Below, one piece after another: positions 13,101 to 27,839 of a stretch of 64,000 bases of DNA (its first letter is position 1; each line of letters starts with the position of its first letter). Under the pieces are notes generated by a model. That model did no database searches. It saw only the letters and a program-made list of their open reading frames with translations, and was not told where the DNA came from. The position numbers and the translations under genes were made by a program. Source of the stretch: Apostichopus japonicus (taxonomy: Eukaryota; Echinodermata; Holothuroidea; Aspidochirotida; Stichopodidae); assembly GCF_037975245.1 (NCBI RefSeq), contig NC_092569.1, positions 27,295,168 to 27,359,167 of the forward strand. The letters are read 5' to 3'.

Positions 13101-16100
13101 TAACTAATACTTACACCTCCCCGTGTAGGCACGAGCTGTAAAAGAACGGCAAGAGACGTCACCGGGGTTCGAACCACGGATGCAAAAGAGAGTCTCGATC
13201 ATCAGCTCGTACAGTGCGCCAAGCCATCGCGCCACTGTATGGACTGAGATATTAGGTCGATTAACTAATACTTACACCTCCCCGTGTAGGCACGAGCTGT
13301 AAAAGAACGGCAAGAGACGTCACCGGGGTTCGAACCACGGATGCAAAAGAGAGTCTCGATCATCAGCTCGTACAGTGCGCCAAGCCATCGCGCCACTGTA
13401 TGGACTGAGATATTAGGTCGATTAACTAATACTTACACCTCCCCGTGTAGGCACGAGCTGTAAAAGAACGGCAAGAGACGTCACCGGGGTTCGAACCACG
13501 GATGCAAAAGAGAGTCTCGATCATCAGCTCGTACAGTGCGCCAAGCCATCGCGCCACTGTATGGACTGAGATATTAGGTCGATTAAATAATACTTACACC
13601 TCCCCGTGTAGGCACGAGCTGTCAAAAAAAAAACGGCAAGAGACGTCACCGGGGTTCGAACCACGGATGCAAAAGAGAGTCTCGATCATCAGCTCGTACA
13701 GTGCGCCAAGCCATCGCGCCACTGTATGGACTGAGATATTAGGTCGATTAAATAATACTTACACCTCCCCGTGTAGGCACGAGCTGTCAAAAAAAAAACG
13801 GCAAGAGACGTCACCGGGGTTCGAACCACGGATGCAAAAGAGAGTCTCGATCATCAGCTCGTACAGTGCGCCAAGCCATCGCGCCACTGTATGGACTGAG
13901 ATATTAGGTCGATTAAATAATACTTACACCTCCCCGTGTAGGCACGAGCTGTCAAAGATCGGCAAGAGACGTCACCGGGGTTCGAACCACGGATGCAAAA
14001 GAGAGTCTCGATCATCAGCTCGTACAGTGCGCCAAGCCATCGCGCCACTGTATGGACTGAGATATTAGGTCGATTAACTAATACTTACACCTCCCCGTGT
14101 AGGCACGAGCTGTAAAAGAACGGCAAGAGACGTCACCGGGGTTCGAACCACGGATGCAAAAGAGAGTCTCGATCATCAGCTCGTACAGTGCGCCAAGCCA
14201 TCGCGCCACTGTATGGACTGAGATATTAGGTCGATTAACTAATACTTACACCTCCCCGTGTAGGCACGAGCTGTAAAAGATCGGCAAGAGACGTCACCGG
14301 GATTCGAACCACGGATGCAAAAGAGAGTCTCGATCATCAGCTCGTACAGTGCGCCAAGCCATCGCGCCACTGTATGGACTGAGATATTAGGTCGATTAAC
14401 TAATACTTACACCTCCCCGTGTAGGCACGAGCTGTAAAAGATCGGCAAGAGACGTCACCGGGGTTCGAACCACGGATGCAAAAGAGAGTGTTGATCATCA
14501 GCTCGTACAGTGCGCCAAGCCATCGCGCCACTGTATGGACTGAGATATTAGGTCGATTAACTAATACTTACACCTCCCCGTGTAGGCACGAGCTGTAAAA
14601 GAACGGCAAGAGACGTCACCGGGGTTCGAACCACGGATGAAAAAGAGAGTCTCGATCATCAGCTCGTACAGTGCGCCAAGCCATCGCGCCACTGTATGGA
14701 CTGAGATATTAGGTCGATTAAATAATACTTACACCTCCCCGTGTAGGCACGAGCTGTCGAAAAAAAAACGGCAAGAGACGTCACCGGGGTTCGAACCACG
14801 GATGCAAAAGAGAGTCTCGATCATCAGCTCGTACAGTGCGCCAAGCCATCGCGCCACTGTATGGACTGAGATATTAGGTCGATTAACTAATACTTACACC
14901 TCCCCGTGTAGGCACGAGCTGTAAAAGATCGGCAAGAGACGTCACCGGGGTTCGAACCACGGATGCAAAAGAGAGTCTCGATCATCAGCTCGTACAGTGC
15001 GCCAAGCCATCGCGCCAATGAATGGACTGAGATATTAGGTCGATTAACTAATACTTACACCTCCCCGTGTAGGCACGAGCTGTAAAAGATCGGCAAGAGA
15101 CGTCACCGGGGTTCGAACCACGGATGCAAAAGAGAGTCTCGATCATCAGCTCGTACAGTGCGCCAAGCCATCGCGCCACTGTATGGACTGATATATTAGG
15201 TCGAGTAACTAATACTTACTCCTCCCCGTGTAGGCACGAGCTGTAAAAGATCGGCAAGAGACGTCACCGGGGTTCGAACCACGGATGTAAAAGAGAGTCT
15301 CGATCATCAGCTCGTACAGTGCGCCAAGCCATCGCGCCACTGTATGGACTGAGATATTAGGTCGATTAACTAATACTTACACCTCCCCGTGTAGGCACGA
15401 GATGTAAAAGATCGGCAAGAGACGTCACCGGGGTTCGAACCACGGATGCAAAAGAGAGTCTCGATCATCAGCTCGTACAGTGCGCCAAGCCATCGCGCCA
15501 CTGTATGGACTGAGATATTAGGTCGATTAACTAATACTTACACCTCCCCGTGTAGGCACGAGCTGTAAAAGATCGGCAAGAGACGTCACCGGGGTTCGAA
15601 CCACGGATGCAAAAGAGAGTGTTGATCATCAGCTCGTACAGTGCGCCAAGCCATCGCGCCACTGTATGGACTGAGATATTAGGTCGATTAAATAATACTT
15701 ACACCTCCCCGTGTAGGCACGAGCAGTCAAAAAAAAAAAAACGGCAAGAGACGTCACCGGGGTTCGAACCACGAATGCAAAAGAGAGTCTCGATCATCAG
15801 CTCGTACAGTGCGCCAAGCCATCGCGCCACTGTATGGACTGAGATATTAGGTCGATTAAATAATACTTACACCTCCCCGTGTAGGCACGAGCTGTCAAAA
15901 AAAAAACGGCAAGAGACGTCACCGGGGTTCGAACCACGGATGCAAAAGAGAGTCTCGATCATCAGCTCGTACAGTGCGCCAAGCCATCGCGCCACTGAAT
16001 GGACTGAGATATTAGGTCGATTAACTAATACTTACACCTCCCCGTGTAGGCACGAGCTGTAAAAGATCGGCAAGAGACGTCACCGGGGTTCGAACCACGG

Positions 16101-19100
16101 ATGCAAAAGAGAGTCTCGATCATCAGCTCGTACAGTGCGCCAAGCCATCGCGCCACTGTATGGACTGAGATATTAGGTCGATTAACTAATACTTACACCT
16201 CCCCGTGTAGGCACGAGCTGTAAAAGAACGGCAAGAGACGTCACCGGGGTTCGAACCACGGATGCAAAAGAGAGTCTCGATCATCAGCTCGTACAGTGCG
16301 CCAAGCCATCGCGCCACTGTATGGACTGAGATATTAGGTCGATTAACTAATACTTACACCTCCCCGTGTAGGCACGAGCTGTAAAAGATCGGCAAGAGAC
16401 GTCACCGGGGTTCGAACCACGGATGCAAAAGAGAGTCTCGATCATCAGCTCGTACAGTGCGCCAAGCCATCGCGCCACTGAATGGACTGAGATATTAGGT
16501 CGATTAACTAATACTTACACCTCCCCGTGTAGGCACGAGCTGTAAAAGATCGGCAAGAGACGTCACCGGGGTTCGAACCACGGATGCAAAAGAGAGTCTC
16601 GATCATCAGCTCGTACAGTGCGCCAAGCCATCGCGCCACTGTATGGACTGAGATATTAGGTCGATTAACTAATACTTACACCTCCCCGTGTAGGCACGAG
16701 CTGTAAAAGATCGGCAAGAGACGTCACCGGGGTTCGAACCACGGATGTAAAAGAGAGTCTCGATCATCAGCTAGTACAGTGCGCCAAGCCATCGCACCAC
16801 TGTATGGACTGAGATATTAGGTCGATTAACTAATACGTACACCTCCCCGTGTAGGCACGAGCTGTAAAAGAACGGCAAGAGACGTCACCGGGGTTCGAAC
16901 CACGGATGCAAAAGAGAGTCTCGATCATCAGCTCGTACAGTGCGCCAAGCCATCGCGCCACTGTATGGACTGAGATATTATGTCGATTAACTAATACTTA
17001 CACCTCCCCGTGTAGGCACGAGCTGTAAAAGATCGGCAAGAGACGTCACCGGGGTTCGAACCACGTAAGCAAAACAGAGTCTCGATCAGTGCGCCAAGCC
17101 ATCGCGCCACTGTATGGACTGAGATATTAGGTGGATTAACTAATACTTACACCTCCCCGTGTAGGCCAGAGCTGTAAAAGAACGGCAAGAGACGTCACCG
17201 GGGTTCGAACCACGGATGCAAAAGAGAGTCTCGATCATCAGCTCGTACAGTGCGCCAAGCCATCGCGCCACTGTATGGACTGAGATATTAGGTCGATTAA
17301 CTAATACTTACACCTCCCCGTGTAGGCACGAGCTGTCAAAAAAAAAAAACGGCAAGAGACGTCACCGGGGTTCGAACCACGGATGCAAAAGAGAGTCTCG
17401 ATCATCAGCTCGTGAAGTGCGCCAAGCCATCGCGCCACTGTATGGACTGAGATATTAGGTCGATTAACTAATACTTACACCTCCCCGTGTAGGCACGAGC
17501 TGTCCAAAAAAAAACGGCAAGAGACGTCACCGGGGTTCGAACTACGGATGCAAAAGAGAGTCTCGATCATCAGCTCGTACAGTGCGCCAAGCCATCGGGC
17601 CACTGTATGGACTGAGATATTAGGTCGATTAACTAATACTTACACCTCCCCGTGTAGGCACGAGCTGTAAAAGAACGGCAAGAGACGTCACCGGGGTTCG
17701 AACCACGGATGCAAAAGAGAGTCTCGATCATCAGCTCGTACAGTGCGCCAAGCCATCGCGCCACTGTATGGACTGAGATATTAGGTCGATTAACTAATAC
17801 TTACACCTCCCCGTGTAGGCACGAGCTGTAAAAGAACGGCAAGATAAGTCACCGGGGATCGAACCACGGATGCAAAAGAGAGTCTCGATCATCAGCTCGT
17901 ACAGTGCGCCAAGCCATCGCGCCACTGTATGGACTGAGATATTAGGTCGATTAACTAATACTTACACCTCCCCGTGTAGGCACGAGCTGTAAAAGATCGG
18001 CAAGACACGTCACCGGTGTTCGAACCACGGATGCAAAAGAGAGTCTCGATCATCAGCTCGTACAGTGCGCCAAGCCATCGCGCCACTGTATGGACTGAGA
18101 TATTAGGTCGATTAACTAATACTTACTCCTCCCAGTGTAGGCACGAGCTGTAAAAGAACGGCAAGAGACGTCACCGGGGTTCGAACCACGGATGCAAAAG
18201 AGAGTCTCGATCATCAGTTCGTACAGTGCGCCAAGCCATCGCGCCACTGTATGGACTGAGATATTAGGTCGATTAACTAATACTTACACCTCCCCGTGTA
18301 GGCACGAGCTGTAAAAGATCGGCAAGAGACGTCACCGGGGTTCGAACCACGGATGCAATAGAGAGTGTTGATCATCAGCTAGTACAGTGCGCCAAGCCAT
18401 CGCGCCACTGTATGGACTGAGATATTAGGTCGATTAACTAATACTTACACCTCCCCGTGTAGGCACGAGCTGTAAAAGATCGGCAAGAGACGTCACCGGG
18501 GTTCGAACCACGGATGCAATAGAGAGTGTTGATCATCAGCTAGTACAGTGCGCCAAGCCATCGCGCCACTGTATGGACTGAGCTATTAGGTCGATTAATT
18601 AATACTTACACCTCCCCGTGTAGGCACGAGCTGTCCAAAAAAAACGGCAAGAGACGTTACCGGGGTTCGAACCACGGATGCAAAAGAGAGTCTCGATCAT
18701 CAGCTCGTACAGTGCGCCAAGCCATCGCGCCACTGTATGGACTGAGATATTAGGTTGATTAACTAATACTTACACCTCCCCGTGTAGGCACGAGCTGTAA
18801 AAGAACGGCAAGAGACGTCACCGGGGATCGAACCACGGATGCAAAAGAGAGTCTCGATCATCAGCTCGTACAGTGCGCCAAGCCATCGCGCCACTGTATG
18901 GACTGAGATATTAGGTCGATTAACTAATACTTACACCTCCCCGTGTAGGCACTAGCTGTAAAAGATCGGCAAGAGACGTCACCGGGGTTCGAACCACGGA
19001 TGCAAAAGAGAGTCTCGATCATCAGCTCGTACAGTGCGCCAAGCCATCGCGCCACTGAATGGACTGAGATATTAGGTCGATTAACTAATACTTACACCTC

Positions 19101-22100
19101 CCCGTGTAGGCACGAGCTGTAAAAGATCGGCAAGAGACGTCACCGGGGTTCGAACCACGGATGCAAAAGAGAGTCTCGATCATCAGCTCGTACAGTGCGC
19201 CAAGCCATCGCGCCACTGTATGGACTGAGATATTAGGTCGATTAACTAATACTTACACCTCCCCGTGTAGGCACGAGATGTAAAAGATCGGCAAGAGACG
19301 TCACCGGGGTTCGAACCACGGATGCAAAAGAGAGTCTCGATCATCAGCTCGTACAGTGCGCCAAGCCATCGCGCCACTGTATGGACTGAGATATTAGGTC
19401 GATTAACTAATACTTACACCTCCCCGTGTAGGCACGAGCTGTAAAAGATCGGCAAGAGACGTCACCGGGGTTCGAACCACGGATGTAAAAGAGAGTGTTG
19501 ATCATCAGCTAGTACAGTGCGCCAAGCCATCGCGCCACTGTATGGACTGAGATATTAGGTCGATTAACTAATACGTACACCTCCCCGTGTAGGCACGAGC
19601 TGTAAAAGAACGGCAAGAGACGTCACCGGGGTTCGAACCACGGATGCAAAAGAGAGTCTCGATCATCAGCTCGTACAGTGCGCCAAGCCATCGCGCCACT
19701 GTATGGACTGAGATATTATGTCGATTAACTAATACTTACACCTCCCCGTGTAGGCACGAGCTGTAAAAGATCGGCAAGAGACGTCACCGGGGTTCGAACA
19801 ACAGAAGCAGAACAGAGTCTCGATCAGTGCGCCAAGCCATCGCGCCACTGTATGGACTGAGATATTAGGTGGATTAACTAATACTTACACCTCCCCGTGT
19901 AGGCACGAGATGTAAAAGATCGGCAAGAGACGTCACCGGGGTTCGAACCACGGATGCAAAAGAGAGTCTCGATCATCAGCTCGTACAGTGCGCCAAGCCA
20001 TCGCGCCACTGTATGGACTGAGATATTAGGTCGATTAACTAATACTTACACCTCCCCGTGTAGGCACGAGCTGTAAAAGATCGGCAAGAGACGTCACCGG
20101 GGTTCGAACCACGGATGTAAAAGAGAGTGTTGATCATCAGCTAGTACAGTGCGCCAAGCCATCGCGCCACTGTATGGACTGAGATATTAGGTCGATTAAC
20201 TAATACGTACACCTCCCCGTGTAGGCACGAGCTGTAAAAGAACGGCAAGAGACGTCACCGGGGTTCGAACCACGGATGCAAAAGAGAGTCTCGATCATCA
20301 GCTCGTACAGTGCGCCAAGCCATCGCGCCACTGTATGGACTGAGATATTATGTCGATTAACTAATACTTACACCTCCCCGTGTAGGCACGAGCTGTAAAA
20401 GATCGGCAAGAGACGTCACCGGGGTTCGAACCACGGAAGCAAAACAGAGTCTCGATCAGTGCGCCAAGCCATCGCGCCACTGTATGGACTGAGATATTAG
20501 GTGGATTAACTAATACTTACACCTCCCCGTGTAGGCACGAGCTGTAAAAGAACGGCAAGAGACGTCACCGGGGTTCGAACCACGGATGCAAAAGAGAGTC
20601 TCGATCATCAGCTCGTACAGTGCGCCAAGCCATCGCGCCACTGTATGGACTGAGATATTAGGTCGATTAACTAATACTTACACCTCCCCGTGTAGGCACG
20701 AGCTGTCCAAAAAAAAACGGCAAGAGACGTCACCGGGGTTCGAACCACGGATGCAAAAGAGAGTCTCGATCATCAGCTCGTGAAGTGCGCCAAGCCATCG
20801 CGCCACTGTATGGACTGAGATATGAGGTCGATTAACTAATACTTACACCTCCCCGTGTAGGCACGAGCTGTCCAAAAAAAAAAACGGCAAGAGACGTCAC
20901 CGGGGTTCGAACCACGGATGCAAAAGAGAGTCTCGATCATCAGCTCGTACAGTGCGCCAAGCCATCGCGCCACTGTATGGACTGAGATATTAGGTCGATT
21001 AACTAATACTTACACCTCCCCGTGTAGGCACGAGCTGTAAAAGAACGGCAAGATACGTCACCGGGGATCGAACCACGGATGCAAAAGAGAGTCTCGATCA
21101 TCAGCTCGTGCAGTGCGCCAAGCCATCGCGCCACTGTATGGACTGAGATATTAGGTCGATTAACTAATACTTACACCTCCCCGTGTAGGCACTAGCTGTA
21201 AAAGATCGGCAAGACACGTCACCGGTGTTCGAACCACGGATGCAAAAGAGAGTCTCGATCATCAGCTCGTACAGTGCGCCAAGCCATCGCGCCACTGTAT
21301 GGACTGAGATATTAGGTCGATTAACTAATACTTACTCCTCCCCGTGTAGGCACGAGCTGTAAAAGAACGGCAAGAGACGTCACCGGGGTTCGAACCACGG
21401 ATGCAAAAGAGAGTCTCGATCATCAGTTCGTACAGTGCGCCAAGCCATCGCGCCACTGTATGGACTGAGATATTAGGTCGATTAACTAATACTTACTCCT
21501 CCCCGTGTAGGCACGAGCTGTAAAAGAACGGCAAGAGACGTCACCGGGGTTCGAACCACGGATGCAAAAGAGAGTCTCGATCATCAGTTCGTACAGTGCG
21601 CCAAGCCATCGCGCCACTGTATGGACTGAGATATTAGGTCGATTAACTAATACTTACACCTCCCCGTGTAGGCACGAGCTGTAAAAGATCGGCAAGAGAC
21701 GTCACCGGGGTTCGAACCACGGATGCAATAGAGAGTGTTGATCATCAGCTAGTACAGTGCGCCAAGCCATCGCGCCACTGTATGGACTGAGATATTAGGT
21801 CGATTAACTAATACTTACACCTCCCCGTGTAGGCACGAGCTGTCCAAAAAAAAACGGCAAGAGACGTCACTGGGGTTCGAACCACGGATGCAAAAGAGAG
21901 TCTCGATCATCAGCTCGTACAGTGCGCCAAGCCATCGCGCCACTGTATGGACTGAGATATTAGGTCGATTAACTAATACTTACACCTCCCCGTGTAGGCA
22001 CGAGCTGTAAAAGAACGGCAAGGGACGTAACCGGGGTTCGAACTACGGATGCAAAAGAGAGTCTCGATCATCAGCTCGTACAGTGCGCCAAGCCATCGCG

Positions 22101-22679
22101 CCACTGTATGGACTGAGATATTAGGTCGATTAACTAATACTTACACCTCCCCGTGTAGGCACGAGCTGTAAAAGAACGGCAAGAGACGTCACCGGGGTTC
22201 GAACCACGGATGCAAAAGAGAGTCTCGATCATCAGCTAGTACAGTGCGCCAAGCCATCGCGCCACTGTATGGACTGAGATATTAGGTCGATTAACTAATA
22301 CTTACACCTCCCCGTGTAGGCACGAGCTGTAAAAGAACGGCAAGAGACGTCACCGGGGTTCGAACCACGGATGCAAAAGAGAGTCTCGATCATCAGCTCG
22401 TACAGTGCGCCAAGCCATCGCGCCACTGTATGGACTGAGATATTAGGTCGATTAACTAATACTTACACCTCCCCGTGTAGGCACGAGCTGTAAAAGATCG
22501 GCAAGACACGTCACCGGTGTTCGAACCACGGATGCAAAAGACAGTCTCGATCATCAGCTCGTACAGTGCGCCATGCCATCGCGCCACTGTATGGACTGAA
22601 ATATTAGGTCGATTAACTAATACTTACTCCCCCCGTGTAGGCACGAGCTGTAAAAGAACGGCAAGAGACGTCACCGGGG

Positions 22680-25530
22680 TTCGAACCACGGATGCAAAAG
22701 AGAGTCTCGATCATCAGCTCGTACAGTGCGCCAAGCCATCGCGCCACTGTATGGACTGAGGTATTAGGTCGATTAACTAATACTTACACCTCCCCGTGTA
22801 GGCACGAGCTGTAAAAGAACGGCAAGAGACGTCACCGGGGTTCGAACCACGGATGCAAAACAGAGTGTTGATCATCAGCTAGTTCAGTGCACCAAGCCAT
22901 CGCGCCACTGTATGGACTGAGATATTATGTCGATTAACTAATACTTACACCTCCCCGTGTAGGCACGAGCTGTAAAAGAACGGCAAGAGACGTCACCGGG
23001 GTTCGAACCACAGATGCAAAACAGTGTCTCGATCAGTGCGCCAAGCCATCGCGCCACTGTATGGACTGAGATATTAGGTCGATTAACTAATACTTACACC
23101 TCCCCGTGTAGGCACGAGCTGTAAAAGATCGGCAAGAGACGTCACCGGGGTTCGAACCACGGATGCAAAACAGAGTCTCGATCAGTGCGCCAAGCCATCG
23201 CGCCACTGTATGGACTGAGATATTAGGTCGATTAACTAATACTTACACCTCCCCGTGTAGGCACGAGCTGTCCAAAAAAAACGGCAAGAGACGTCACCGG
23301 GGTTCGAACCACGGATGCAAAACAGAGTCTCGATCAGTGCGCCAAGCCATCGCGCCACTGTATGGACTGAGATATTAGGTCGATTAACTAATACTTACAC
23401 CTCCCCGTGTAGGCACGAGCTGTAAAAGAACGGCAAGAGACGTCACCGGGGTTCGAACCACGGATGCAAAAGAGAGTGTTGATCATCAGCTAGTACAGTG
23501 CGCCAAGCCATCGCGTCACTGTATGGACTGAGATATTAGGTCGATTAACTAATACTTACACCTCGCCGTGTAGGCACGAGCTGTAAAAGAACGGCAAGAG
23601 ACGTCACCGGGGTTCGAACCACGGATGCAAAACAGAGTCTCGATCATCAGTGCGCCAAGCCATCGCGCCACTGTATGGAATGAGATATTAGGTCGATTAA
23701 CTAATACTTACACCTCCCCGTGTAGGCACGAGCTGTAAAAGAGCGGCAAGAGACGTCACCGGGGTTCGAACCACGGATGCAAAAGAGAGTCTCGATCATC
23801 AGCTCGTACAGTGCGCCAAGCCACCGCGCCACTGTATGGACTGAGATATTAGGTCGATTAATTAATACTTACACCTCCCCATGTAGGCACGAGCTGTAAA
23901 AGAACGGCAAGAGACGTCACCGGGGTTCGAACCACGGATGCAAAAGACAGTCTCGATCATCAGCTCGTACAGTGCGCCAAGCCATCGCGCCACTGTATGG
24001 ACTGAGATATTAGGTCGATTAACTAATACTTACACCTCCCCGTGTAGGCACTAGCTGTCAAAAAAAAAACGGCAAGAGACGTCACCGGGGTTCGAACCAC
24101 GGATGCAAAAGAGAGTCTCGATCATCAGCTCGTACAGTGCGCCAAGCCATCGCGCCACTGTATGGACTGAGGTATTAGGTCGATTAACTAATACTTACAC
24201 CTCCCCGTGTAGGCACGAGCTGTAAAAGAACGGCAAGAGACGTCACCGGGGTTCGAACCACGGATGCAAAACAGAGTGTTGATCATCAGCTAGTTCAGTG
24301 CACCAAGCCATCGCGCCACTGTATGGACTGAGATATTATGTCGATTAACTAATACTTACACCTCCCCGTGTAGGCACGAGCTGTAAAAGAACGGCAAGAG
24401 ACGTCACCGGGGTTCGAACCACAGATGCAAAACAGTGTCTCGATCAGTGCGCCAAGCCATCGCGCCACTGTATGGACTGAGATATTAGGTCGATTAACTA
24501 ATACTTACACCTCCCCGTGTAGGCACGAGCTGTAAAAGATCGGCAAGAGACGTCACCGGGGTTCGAACCACGGATACAAAACAGAGTCTCGATCAGTGCG
24601 CCAAGCCATCGCGCCACTGTATGGACTGAGATATTAGGTCGATTAACTAATACTTACACCTCCCCGTGTAGGCACGAGCTGTCCAAAAAAAAACGGCAAG
24701 AGACGTCACCGGGGTTCGAACCACGGATGCAAAACAGAGTCTCGATCAGTGCGCCAAGCCATCGCGCCACTGTATGGACTGAGATATTAGGTCGATTAAC
24801 TAATACTTACACCTCCCCGTGTAGGCATGAGCTGTAAAAGAACGGCAAGAGACGTCACCGGGGTTCGAACCACGGATGCAAAAGAGAGTGTTGATCATCA
24901 GCTAGTACAGTGCGCCAAGCCATCGCGCCACTGTATGGACTGAGATATTAGGTCGATTAACTAATACTTACACCTCGCCGTGTAGGCACGAGCTGTAAAA
25001 GAACGGCAAGAGACGTCACCGGGGTTCGAACCACGGATGCAAAACAGAGTCTCGATCATCAGTGCGCCAAGCCATCGCGCCACTGTATGGAATGAGATAT
25101 TAGGTCGATTAACTAATACTTACACCTCCCCGTGTAGGCACGAGCTGTAAAAGAGCGGCAAGAGACCTCACCGGGGTTCGAACCACGGATGCAAAAGAGA
25201 GTCTCGATCATCAGCTCGTACAGTGCGCCAAGCCACCGCGCCACTGTATGGACTGAGATATTAGGTCGATTAATTAATACTTACACCTCCCCATGTAGGC
25301 ACGAGCTGTAAAAGAACGGCAAGAGACGTCACCGGGGTTCGAACCACGGATGCAAAAGACAGTCTCGATCATCAGCTCGTACAGTGCGCCAAGCCATCGC
25401 GCCACTGTATGGACTGAGATATTAGGTCGATTAACTAATACTTACACCTCCCCGTGTAGGCACTAGCTGTCAAAAAAAAAACGGCAAGAGACGTCACCGG
25501 GGTTCGAACCACGGATGCAAAAGAGAGTCT
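22680..25530. repeat. Tandem ~1,411 bp higher-order repeat, two copies
   Basis: GAGGTATTAGG (22,758 and 24,169), the CAGATGCAAAACAGTG unit (23,011 and 24,422) and CACTAGCTGTCAAAAAAAAA (24,049 and 25,461) recur at 1,411-1,412 bp. Several units in the block carry the 12 bp deletion, so the length is not a multiple of 161. Outer limits are approximate. Confidence 0.8.
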
Positions 25531-27839
25531 CGATCATCAGCTCGTACAGTGCGCCAAGCCATCGCGCCACTGTATGGACTGAGATATTAGGTCGATTAAC
25601 TGATACTTACACCTCCCCGTGTAGGCACGAGCTGTAAAAGATCGGCAAGAGACGTCACCGGGTTTCGAACCACGGATGTAAAAGAGAGTCTTGATCATCA
25701 GCTCGTACAGTACGCCAAGCCATCGCGCCACTGTATGGACTGAGATATTTGGTCGATTAACTAATACTTACACCTCCCCGTGTAGGCACGAGCTGTAAAA
25801 GATCGGCAAGAGACGTCACCGGGGTTCGAACCACGGATGCAATAGAGAGTCTCGATCAGTGCGCCAAGCCACCGCGCCACTTTATGGACTGAGATATTAG
25901 GTCGATTAATTAATACTTACACCTCCCCGTGTAGGCACGAGCTGTAAAAGAACGGCAAGAGACGTCACCGGGTTTGGAACCACGGATGCAAAAGAGAGTC
26001 TCGATCATCAGCTCGTACAGTGCGCCAAGCCATCGCGCCACTGTATGGACTGAGATATTAGGTCGATTAACTAATACTTACACCTCCCCGTGTAGGCACG
26101 AGCTGTAAAAAAACGGCAAGAGACGTCACCGGGGTTCGAATCACGGATGCAAAAGAGAGTCTCGATCATCAGCTCGTACAGTGCGCCAAGCCATCGCGCC
26201 ACTGTATGGACTGAGATATTAGGTCGATTAACTAATACTTACACCTCCCCGTGTAGGCACGAGCTGTAAAAGAACGGCAATAGACGTCACCGGGGTTCGA
26301 ACCACGGATGCAAAAGAGATTCTCGATCATCAGCTCGTACAGTGCGCCAAGCCATCGCGCCACTGTATGGACTGAGATATTAGGTCGATTAACTAATACT
26401 TACACCTCCCCGTGTAGGCACGAGCTGTAAAAGATCGGCAAGAGACGTCACCGGGGTTCGAACCACGGATGCAAAAGAGAGTCTCGATCAGTACGCCAAG
26501 CCATCGCGCCACTGTATGGACTGAGATATTTGGTCGATTAACTAATACTTACACCTCCCCGTGTAGGCACGAGCTGTAAAAGATCGGCAATAGACGTCAC
26601 CGGGGTTCGAACCACGGATGCAAAAGAGAGTGTTGATCATCAGCTAGTACAGTGCGCCAAGCCATCGCGACACTGTATGGACTGAGATATTAGGTCGATT
26701 AACTAATACTTACACCTACCCGTGTAGGCACGAGCTGTAAAAGGTCGGCAAGAGACGTCACCGGGGTTCGAACCACGGATGCAAAAGAGAGTCTCGATCA
26801 GTACGCCAAGCCATCGCGCCACTGTATGGACTGAGATATTTGGTCGATTAACTAATACTTACACCTCCCCGTGTAGGCACCAGCTGTAAAAGATCGGCAA
26901 GTCACGTCACCGGGGTTCGAACCATGGATGCAAAAGAGAGTCTCGATCATCAGCTCGTACAGTGCGCAAAGCCATCGCGCCACTGTATGGACTGAGATAT
27001 TAGGTCGATTAACAAATACTTACACCTCCCCGTGTAGGCACGAGCTGTAAAAGAACGGCAAGAGACGTCACCGGGGTTCGAACCACGGATGCAAAAGAGA
27101 GTGTTGATCATCAGCTAGTACAGTGCGCCAAGCCATCGCGCCACTGTATGGACTGAGATATTAGGTCGATTAACTAATACTTACACCTCCCCGTGTAGGC
27201 ACGAGCTGTAAAAGAACGGCAAGAGACGTCACCGGGGTTCGAACAACGGATGCAAAAGATTGTCTCGATCAGTGCACCAAGCCATCGCGCCACTGTATGG
27301 ACTGAGATATTAGGTCGATTAATTAATACTTACACCTCCCCGTGTAGGCACGAGCTGTAAAAGAACGGCAATAGACGTCACCGGGGTTCGAACCACGGAT
27401 GCAAAAGAGAGTCTCGATCATCAGCTCGTACAGTGCGCCAAGCCATCGCGCCACTGTATGGACTGACATATTAGGTCGATTAACTAATACTTACACCTCC
27501 CCGTTTAGGCACGAGCTGTAAAAGAACGGCAAGAGACGTCACCGGGGTTCGAACCACGGATGCAAAAGAGAGTCTCGATCATCAGCTCGTACAGTGCGCC
27601 AAGCCATCGCGCCACTGTATGGACTGAGATATTAGGTCGATTAACTGATACTTACACCTCCCCGTGTAGGCACGAGCTGTAAAAGATCGGCAAGAGACGT
27701 CACCGGGGATCGAACCACGGATGCAAAAGAGAGTCTCGATCATCAGCTCGTACAGTGCGCCAAGCCATCGCGCCACTGTATGGACTGAGATATTAGGTCG
27801 ATTAACTAATACTTACACCTCCCCGTGTAGGCACGAGCT

